DNA of 34,948 nt, taken from the NCBI GenBank assembly GCA_904418995.1, contig CAJFQF010000018.1, positions 1 through 34,948 of the forward strand, written 5' to 3'. The position numbers and the translations under genes were made by a program. Below, in pieces: positions 23,207 to 29,098 of this stretch (position 1 is the stretch's first letter; every line of letters starts with the position of its first letter). This DNA is from Heritagella_A intestinalis (GTDB lineage Bacteria > Bacillota > Clostridia > Oscillospirales > Acutalibacteraceae). The notes under the pieces are model-generated. The model saw only the letters and a list, made by a program, of their open reading frames with translations. It did not search any database and was not told where the DNA came from.

Positions 23207-23248
23207 TTATACGGATAGTATAATTTTTGTTTTATACTCTTTGTATAA
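23206..23248. promoter_or_regulatory. Paired dyads / promoter region before the S4-recF operon
   Basis: Two inverted repeats of one design: ATTATAC-N5-GTATAAT (23206-23224) and TTATAC-N5-GTATAA (23232-23248), centres 25 bp apart. Each contains a TATAAT that can serve as a -10, so they could be promoters, an operator pair, or both. They lie immediately before the ribosome site of the S4 gene. Confidence 0.45.
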
Positions 23249-23280
23249 TAATTATCTTGCAGGCGGAAAGGAGATTATTT

Positions 23281-23496
23281 GTGGAACAGATTGTAAAAAT
23301 TGACACAGAGTATATTCGGCTGGATGCCATGCTGAAGCTGGCCGGGGCCTTTGAGACCGGCGGCCAGGCTAAGGTGTCCATTCAAAATGGAGAGGTGCTG
23401 ATCAACGGGGAGGTCTGCACCATGCGGGGGAAAAAAATGCGCCCGGGGGATGAGGCTTCCTTTGCCGGCGTAACCTATCGGGTGGCGTCTCCGTGA
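23281..23496 (+). CDS. S4-domain RNA-binding protein (YaaA/RlbA type)
   Basis: A 71-residue protein made of a single S4 RNA-binding domain (YIRLDAMLKLAGAFETGGQAK ... VLINGEVCTMRGKK split around the loop). In Bacillus the same gene sits between dnaN and recF and affects ribosome biogenesis. The start is GTG 23281 with AAAGGAG 7 nt before; the frame continues upstream only by chance. Its stop overlaps the recF start by 4 bp, GTGA, so the two are coupled. Confidence 0.93.
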   Translation: MEQIVKIDTEYIRLDAMLKLAGAFETGGQAKVSIQNGEVLINGEVCTMRGKKMRPGDEASFAGVTYRVASP

Positions 23497-24611
23497 GGGC
23501 GGTTTCCTTCTCTTTTGAAAATTACAGAAATTTGCAGCCGGGGACGCTGCTTCCCGATGCGGGGGTCAATGTCATCGCCGGGGACAATGCCCAGGGCAAG
23601 ACCAACCTGCTGGAAGGGCTGTGGCTCTTTACCGGCGGAAGGTCTTTCCGGGGAGCCAAGGACGGGGAGTTGGTCCGTATGGGGGAAGATTCCCATGGGG
23701 CCGCCTCCCTTTCCCTGACTTTTTGGGCTGGCGGCCGGGAGCAGCAGGGAGAAATCCACCTGCAGGGCGGCCGCCGCAGGGCTTCCCTCAACGGGGTGAG
23801 CCGGCGGAGCGCTTCGGCCATGGTAGGGGCTTTCTGCGCGGTGGTGTTTTCCCCGGACCACCTTTCCCTAGTAAAGGACGGCCCTACAGAGCGGCGAAAT
23901 TTTCTGGATGGGGCCATTTGTCAGCTGCGTCCGGCTTATGCCAGTCTGCTGAACCGGTACCAGCGTACCCTGCAGCAGCGCAATGCCCTTCTGAAAGACA
24001 TCCCCCGGCATCGGGAGCTTTTGGATACCCTGGAAATCTGGGATGACCGGCTGGCGGGCTTTGGGGGCGCCATTATGGAAGAGCGCCTGCGATATGTGGA
24101 GCTGCTTCGTCCAGCGGCGGAAGCGATTTACGGGGGGATCTCCCGGGAAAGGGAAGTCTTGGGGCTGGAATACCAGATGACAGCGGCTCCCAAGGGCCGG
24201 GAGCCGGGCAGCTGCCGGGAAGCGCTGAGCCGGGCCTTGTCCCAAAAGCGCCGGGACGATCTGGGAGCTGGCTTTACCACGGCAGGGCCGCACCGGGACG
24301 ACCTGCTTCTGACGGTCAATGGAGCGGCGGCCCGTTCCTTTGGCTCCCAGGGGCAGCAGCGCTCTGTGGTGCTGTCCCTGAAGCTGGCGGAAGCCGCTGT
24401 GCTGGAAAAGGCTCTGGGAGAGCCGCCAGTGGTGCTTTTAGACGATGTGATGAGCGAGCTGGATGTGAGCCGCCAGGAATACCTTCTGAACCAAATGGAG
24501 GGGCGGCAGATCTTCATCACCTGCTGTGACCCTTCCAGCGTCCGGCTTTTGGAAAAGGGGAAGGTTTTCACCGTGCAGGCAGGTGCTGTCACCCAGGAAG
24601 CTCCCCTTTGA
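23493..24611 (+). CDS. recF: DNA replication and repair protein RecF
   Basis: SMC-like ATPase that helps load RecA at gaps. The 372 residues have Walker A GDNAQGKT (30-37), a coiled-coil arm with NRYQRTLQQRNALLKD, the ABC signature SFGSQGQQRS and Walker B VVLLDDVMSELD, all as expected. The start GTG 23493 overlaps the S4 stop. Downstream, remB starts after only 31 bp, so both are in one operon. Confidence 0.97.
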   Translation: MRAVSFSFENYRNLQPGTLLPDAGVNVIAGDNAQGKTNLLEGLWLFTGGRSFRGAKDGELVRMGEDSHGAASLSLTFWAGGREQQGEIHLQGGRRRASLNGVSRRSASAMVGAFCAVVFSPDHLSLVKDGPTERRNFLDGAICQLRPAYASLLNRYQRTLQQRNALLKDIPRHRELLDTLEIWDDRLAGFGGAIMEERLRYVELLRPAAEAIYGGISREREVLGLEYQMTAAPKGREPGSCREALSRALSQKRRDDLGAGFTTAGPHRDDLLLTVNGAAARSFGSQGQQRSVVLSLKLAEAAVLEKALGEPPVVLLDDVMSELDVSRQEYLLNQMEGRQIFITCCDPSSVRLLEKGKVFTVQAGAVTQEAPL

Positions 24612-24642
24612 AACCTTGCTTTGCAGAAAGGGGCTGGCGCCC

Positions 24643-24915
24643 GTGTATCTTCATTTAGGGCAGGATACCGTGATTAAAATGGATGAGATTGTGGGGATTT
24701 TTGATTTGGAGACCGCCACGGTCTCCAAAATTTCCCGGGATTACCTGGCCCGGGCTCAAAAAAGTGGCCAGGTGGTCAATGTGTCCCTGGAGCTGCCCAA
24801 ATCTTTCGTGGTTTGCCGGGACGAAACCGGCCGGCTGACGGTGTATATTTCCCAAATTTCCACGGCAACCCTGCTGAAACGCACCGGGTTCGTGGAAGGG
24901 CTTTCCAACCTTTGA
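24643..24915 (+). CDS. remB: Extracellular matrix regulator RemB (DUF370)
   Basis: A 90-residue DUF370 protein, DNA-binding relatives of which (RemA/RemB) activate biofilm-matrix and osmoprotection genes in Bacillus. The family pattern YLHLGQDTVIKMDEIVGIFD is followed by VSLELPKSFVV and the C-terminal SQISTATLLKR, where other members also end near S-T-LL-R. The start is GTG 24643, with GAAAGGGG 9 nt before it; the long upstream frame overlaps recF and is not used. The position just after recF and before gyrB matches Bacillus yaaB. Confidence 0.9.
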   Translation: MYLHLGQDTVIKMDEIVGIFDLETATVSKISRDYLARAQKSGQVVNVSLELPKSFVVCRDETGRLTVYISQISTATLLKRTGFVEGLSNL

Positions 24916-24949
24916 GGGAACCTGTGGGCATAAGAAAGGAGCCTGATTC

Positions 24950-25339
24950 ATGAAACAGTTTGGAAGGGCCGTGTGCCCCTATTGCGGGAAAAAAGTAAAT
25001 TTAGCGGCTACCTGGGGCCTGCGCCGGCGGGGAGAATACCGCTGCCCCCGGTGCCAGGGAATCTCCAACGTGACCCTCAGCGGGGCGACCCTGCCCATGG
25101 CTTTTGTAGCCATTGCCCTGAGCGCATTGCTGCTGGTGGGGTCGGTGGTACTGCTCCCGCAGGCAGATTGGTGGGTGATCCTGGTGGTAGCGGCGCCCTT
25201 TGTGCTTTTTTATATTTTGAGCCTGTTCTGCGTGCAGCTGAAAAAGCCGGTGCTCCGCCGAACCGCTCCGGCGCCTCGTTCCACTCCTTCTCAGGAGCCC
25301 CAAAGCCGGGAAGATTTAGAAAAAACCCGGGTGCTGTAA
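24950..25339 (+). CDS. Zinc-ribbon membrane protein of unknown function
   Basis: A 129-residue protein with an N-terminal zinc ribbon (CPYCGKK at 9-15 and CPRCQG at 32-37). Two hydrophobic helices follow (about 49-70 and 74-95), then a Pro/Ser/Arg-rich cytoplasmic tail. AGGAG lies 8 nt before the ATG. It follows remB by 34 bp on the same strand, so it is probably the last gene of the recF operon; a terminator lies downstream. The function is not known. Confidence 0.8.
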   Translation: MKQFGRAVCPYCGKKVNLAATWGLRRRGEYRCPRCQGISNVTLSGATLPMAFVAIALSALLLVGSVVLLPQADWWVILVVAAPFVLFYILSLFCVQLKKPVLRRTAPAPRSTPSQEPQSREDLEKTRVL

Positions 25340-25442
25340 AGAATGGGGGGTTAGCGGTGCAGTCGCCCTTTCCCAGCCATTGAGAGGATTCTGGGCGCAT
25401 TTGACGGGGAGCAGCGAAAAAACTTTATATTTCAATGCCGTT

Positions 25443-25488
25443 GCCGGCAGGAGCGCTTTTTTCAGGCCCTGCCGGCTTCTTTGTGTTT
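25443..25488 (+). terminator. Terminator after the zinc-ribbon gene
   Basis: Stem GCCGGCAGG / CCTGCCGGC with a 16-nt loop, followed by TTCTTTGTGTTT. It ends the dnaN/S4-recF-remB transcripts before the gyrB promoter. Confidence 0.75.
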
Positions 25489-25515
25489 GTCTTTTGGTGC
25501 GTTTTGTGTTATAAT
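25487..25515 (+). promoter_or_regulatory. Promoter of gyrB
   Basis: TTGTCT (25487-25492), 17-nt spacer, TATAAT (25510-25515). It yields a leader of about 190 nt. Confidence 0.6.
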
Positions 25516-25521
25516 ACATGA

Positions 25522-25710
25522 TGAATATCATAACGACGGAAACGCCCTCCTGTCTTCTCGGTGCAGTGCCTGTTGTGGGATCTGACCGGAAAAAGCGGGG
25601 GCTCCTTTCCGGGATAATGGGACCGGATCCGATCCTCTGCGGTAACGCGCGGCGGAGGGTCGTTCTTCATTTCCGCGAATCCCGCGGATTCGATAATTGG
25701 AGGGTTACAT
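25522..25710 (+). promoter_or_regulatory. Long structured leader of gyrB
   Basis: About 190 nt of GC-rich transcript without a convincing gene. Hairpins seen are CCGGAAA..TTTCCGG (around 25587-25613), a GATCC..GGGTC-type stem (around 25628-25665) and GAATCC-CGC-GGATTC (25677-25691), the last one 8 nt before the GGAGGG ribosome site. No known riboswitch family is recognised. Confidence 0.45.
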
Positions 25711-27657
25711 TTGGATTTCAGCGATATGACGCAAACCAACCAGCAATATGACGAAAGCCAGATTCAGGTCCTGGAGGGACTGGAGGCCGTCCGGAAGCGT
25801 CCGGGTATGTATATCGGCTCCACAGGCCCCCGGGGCCTGCATCACCTGGTGTATGAAATCGTGGACAACGCCATCGATGAGGCCCTGGCGGGATACTGCG
25901 ATAAGATCGATGTGAATATCCTGCCCGGGGATGTGATCCGGGTGTCTGACAATGGCCGTGGCATCCCGGTAGGCATCCAGCAGCAGACGGGAATCCCCGC
26001 TGTGACCGTGGTGTATACCATGCTCCATGCCGGCGGTAAGTTCGGCGGCGGCGGCTATAAGGTCTCTGGCGGCCTTCACGGCGTAGGCGCCTCGGTGGTT
26101 AACGCCCTTTCCGTGTGGCTGGAAGTGGAAGTCTGTGTGGACGGTCACAAATATTTCCAGCGCTTTGAGCGGGGCCAGCAGGTAACGGATCTTCAGGACC
26201 TGGGGCCCCTGGAGGACCCCAGTAAAACCGGCACCACTGTGCGCTTTTTGGCAGACCCGGAAATCTTCAAGGAGACGACGGTTTACGATTTTGATACCCT
26301 AAAGACCCGCCTGCGGGAGCAAGCTTTCCTCAACGCCGGCATCCACATTGAGCTCACAGACGAGCGGGGTGAGGAGAAGGTTCAGGAAAACTTCTGCTAT
26401 CAGGGCGGCGTCAGCAGCTTTGTGGAATACATCAACAAGAAAAAGGCGGTAGAAGTGATCCATCCGGACGTGATGCACTTTACCGCTGTCTCTCCCGATG
26501 ATACGGCTACTGTGGAGATCGCCATGCAGTACAACGACAGCTTTAACGAGCTGCTGTTGTCCTTTGCCAACAATATCCATACTACCGACGGTGGCACCCA
26601 CGAGGATGGCTTTAAGCGGGCCATGACCCGGGTGATGAACGACTATGCCCGCAAGCACAATATCCTCAAAGAGGGCGATAAGAATCTTTCCGGCGATGAT
26701 GTCCGGGAGGGCCTGACCGCTATTATCAGCGTCAAGCTCAAGGAAGCCCAGTTTGAAGGCCAGACCAAGGCCAAGCTGGGAAACATGGAGGTTCTCTCCC
26801 TGGTGAGCAACCTGATTACCGACAAGTATGCCACCTATCTGGAAGAGAATCCCGCTACCGCCAAGGCGATCTTTGAAAAATCCCTGGCTGCAGCCCGGGC
26901 ACGGGAAGCCGCCCGGAAAGCCCGGGAAATGGTCCGGCGCAAATCCGCCCTGGAAAACGCAGCCCTGCCCGGAAAGCTGGCGGACTGCCAGTCCCGGAAC
27001 CCGGATGAGACGGAAATTTATATCGTCGAGGGTGATTCCGCAGGCGGTTCCGCAAAGGGCGGACGGGATCGGAAATTTCAGGCCATCCTGCCCCTGTGGG
27101 GCAAAATGCTCAATGTAGAGAAAGCCCGGCTGGATAAGGTCTACAGCAACGAAAAGCTCATGCCTGTAGTGACGGCCTTGGGCTGCGGCATTGGGGATGA
27201 GTTTGACATTTCCAAGCTCCGTTATGGCAAGATCATTATCATGGCGGATGCTGATGTGGACGGCTCCCATATCCGCACCCTGCTGCTGACCTTCTTCTTC
27301 CGCTATATGCGGCCTTTGGTGGAGCAGGGGCATATCTATCTGGCACAGCCGCCTCTGTACCGCATTACCAAGGGGAAAAAGCACCGCTATGCCTTCTCCG
27401 ATGACCAGCGGGATGCTATTATGGCGGAGCTGGGCAGCAACTATGAAATCCAGCGCTATAAGGGCTTGGGCGAAATGGATTCCGACCAGCTTTGGGAGAC
27501 CACCATGGATCCCGCTACCCGCACCATGCGCCGGGTGGAAGTGGAAGACGCCGCTACTGCCGATGAGGTGTTTACCATCCTCATGGGCGACAAGGTGGAG
27601 CCCCGCCGGGAATTTATTGAGCAGAACGCTAGGTATGTAAAGAACTTGGATATTTAA
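25711..27657 (+). CDS. gyrB: DNA gyrase subunit B
   Basis: ATPase subunit of DNA gyrase. The 648 residues are full length. The GHKL ATPase motifs are VDNAIDEALAG, DNGRGIPV and GGLHGVGASVVNALS. The transducer follows, then the TOPRIM domain with EGDSAGGSAKGGRDR, PLWGKMLNVEKA and ADVDGSHIRTLLLTF. The start appears to be TTG 25711, with GGAGGG 6 nt before it; the ATG at 25726 is too far from that site. Unlike in Bacillus, gyrA is not adjacent but two genes away. Confidence 0.98.
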   Translation: MDFSDMTQTNQQYDESQIQVLEGLEAVRKRPGMYIGSTGPRGLHHLVYEIVDNAIDEALAGYCDKIDVNILPGDVIRVSDNGRGIPVGIQQQTGIPAVTVVYTMLHAGGKFGGGGYKVSGGLHGVGASVVNALSVWLEVEVCVDGHKYFQRFERGQQVTDLQDLGPLEDPSKTGTTVRFLADPEIFKETTVYDFDTLKTRLREQAFLNAGIHIELTDERGEEKVQENFCYQGGVSSFVEYINKKKAVEVIHPDVMHFTAVSPDDTATVEIAMQYNDSFNELLLSFANNIHTTDGGTHEDGFKRAMTRVMNDYARKHNILKEGDKNLSGDDVREGLTAIISVKLKEAQFEGQTKAKLGNMEVLSLVSNLITDKYATYLEENPATAKAIFEKSLAAARAREAARKAREMVRRKSALENAALPGKLADCQSRNPDETEIYIVEGDSAGGSAKGGRDRKFQAILPLWGKMLNVEKARLDKVYSNEKLMPVVTALGCGIGDEFDISKLRYGKIIIMADADVDGSHIRTLLLTFFFRYMRPLVEQGHIYLAQPPLYRITKGKKHRYAFSDDQRDAIMAELGSNYEIQRYKGLGEMDSDQLWETTMDPATRTMRRVEVEDAATADEVFTILMGDKVEPRREFIEQNARYVKNLDI

Positions 27658-27669
27658 AATTTCCCCGGC

Positions 27670-27692
27670 GCTGCCGGCACAAGACCGGCAGC
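27670..27692 (+). other. Hairpin after gyrB
   Basis: Stem GCTGCCGG / CCGGCAGC with a 7-nt loop, 13 bp after the gyrB stop. It lacks a T-run, so it is not a standard intrinsic terminator; it may protect the gyrB mRNA end. Confidence 0.45.
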
Positions 27693-27746
27693 CCGAGAAA
27701 TCATAAATTATAAAAAAACAAAGGAGGAAAAACATCCCCAGGTGGG

Positions 27747-28412
27747 ATGTTCCCGAATATGATGGATCATGACCGAATATTGGAAGTCGGCGCTCCCGAG
27801 GAGCCCCCGGAAGAGCCGACGGACAAAAAGGATGAAAATCAAGTGGAGGACGGGGCCTGGGACGGCTCTGAAGCAGAACTGGTGGCCGATGACGATGCTG
27901 CCGTATATGAAGACCCGCAGACGGGGATTCGACTGAGCTATACGTTGCGCCGGGAGGAGATCTATCAGTGCCTGAAAAGCACCGGCTATATCAAGACCAC
28001 CGGAACGCGGGCAATCATTGAGACGGCAGTGCTGGCAATTGCCGCAGTGCTCTTTTTCATCAACTGGTTTTCCGAATATCAGACCGTATCTCTGGTCCTG
28101 GGAATTCTGAGTATTCTCCTGATAGGCGTTATCTGGGTTGTCCCGGAGTGGGGCCTGCGCCGTCGGGCTGGAGTGCTGGCCTCTGGGGCGGAGATGGTCA
28201 TGGAGATCTATCCCGATGAGATCGTCCTGAACCGCGGGGATTCCCATGCGGAGATTCCCTTGGACGGCACCGCTTCCTATGCCCAATACGGCAATTGCAT
28301 GGTGCTGTTCCATGAAGGGAAAATGGCGATCCTCCCCCTTCGGTGTGTGGAGCCAGCAGTGCTGCCGGAGGTCCAGGCCATGATTTTGGCGGGCACCACC
28401 CCGAGAGAATAA
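27747..28412 (+). CDS. YcxB-like membrane protein (first of two)
   Basis: A 221-residue protein. The acidic, Pro-rich N-terminal region (about 1-55) is followed by a helical segment (RLSYTLRREEIYQCLK), two transmembrane helices (about 88-107 and 112-132) and a C-terminal domain of the YcxB type. The function is not known. Start choice is open: AAGGAGG (27721-27727) is 19 nt from ATG 27747. A perfect 8-bp hairpin (27731-27751) covers that ATG and, once folded, would place the ribosome site about 10 nt from ATG 27759. It lies between gyrB and gyrA together with a paralogue-like gene. Confidence 0.72.
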   Translation: MFPNMMDHDRILEVGAPEEPPEEPTDKKDENQVEDGAWDGSEAELVADDDAAVYEDPQTGIRLSYTLRREEIYQCLKSTGYIKTTGTRAIIETAVLAIAAVLFFINWFSEYQTVSLVLGILSILLIGVIWVVPEWGLRRRAGVLASGAEMVMEIYPDEIVLNRGDSHAEIPLDGTASYAQYGNCMVLFHEGKMAILPLRCVEPAVLPEVQAMILAGTTPRE

Positions 28413-28504
28413 ATTTTTACGATTGCTTTTAGAGAGGGCCAAAACCCATTGGCCCTGAATAACCGGTAAAAAAATAGAGCAGACTTCCCGGAGAGGAAGT
28501 TTAC

Positions 28505-29098
28505 ATGGCCGGAAAGAAGGAGGCTTTGACCGGTATGAAAACGGAAGAAACCAAGCGGTATATTCTGGAAAGTTATTTGTTGACGGGAAACGATTTTGCC
28601 GATTATCAGGTGGCAGTCCGCCGGATGAAAACCGGTCGGGGCGAGCTTCTGTTGTTCCGGCTGTGCGGCATGGCGCTGATTTTTCTGTCCCTGCTTGGCC
28701 GGGTGTTTTTTACCAACGATACCACGTATGACAGTGCAGTGTACTTTTTGTTACTCTGCCTGGGCGTGGGGATCTGCCTGTATTACGATTACTGTATGCC
28801 CTATGTGGTTCGCCGCCGGGCTTTCCGGTATTTTGCCTCCTACAAAGGGCGGATGCTGGCCAACCATGTGGAGTTTGACGGTCGAGGCATCCGTTTTGTC
28901 ACGGATATGGGGAGAGAAGAAATCCCCTATGAAAAGCTCCGCCGCGCGTATGAAGATAAACGGGTCATCCTGTTGGAGGAAGAACAAGGAATACGTTTCC
29001 TGCCAAAGCGGGTGCTGACCATGGACGAATATGAGGAGGTCCGAAAATTCCTGAAACGGGCCTTAAAAGAAAAATATGTGCAGGAAGGTGTCTGTTAA
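28505..29098 (+). CDS. YcxB-like membrane protein (second of two)
   Basis: A 197-residue protein with the same plan as its neighbour: N-terminal helical segment (RYILESYLLTGNDFADYQVAVRR, split by a turn), two transmembrane helices (about 52-70 and 78-96), a basic VVRRRAFRYFASYK and a cytoplasmic YcxB-type domain (VEFDGRGIRFVT ... EIPYEKLRRAYEDKRVILL). GAGAGGAAG precedes ATG 28505. It ends directly at the gyrA start (TAA then ATG with no gap), so gyrA translation is probably coupled to it. Function unknown; similarity to the first gene is by architecture, not by close sequence. Confidence 0.75.
   Translation: MAGKKEALTGMKTEETKRYILESYLLTGNDFADYQVAVRRMKTGRGELLLFRLCGMALIFLSLLGRVFFTNDTTYDSAVYFLLLCLGVGICLYYDYCMPYVVRRRAFRYFASYKGRMLANHVEFDGRGIRFVTDMGREEIPYEKLRRAYEDKRVILLEEEQGIRFLPKRVLTMDEYEEVRKFLKRALKEKYVQEGVC

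Noticed and set aside
25518..25751. 77-codon ORF overlapping the gyrB leader and start
   Set aside because: No ribosome site, runs over the gyrB start in another frame, and the translation has no protein-like pattern.
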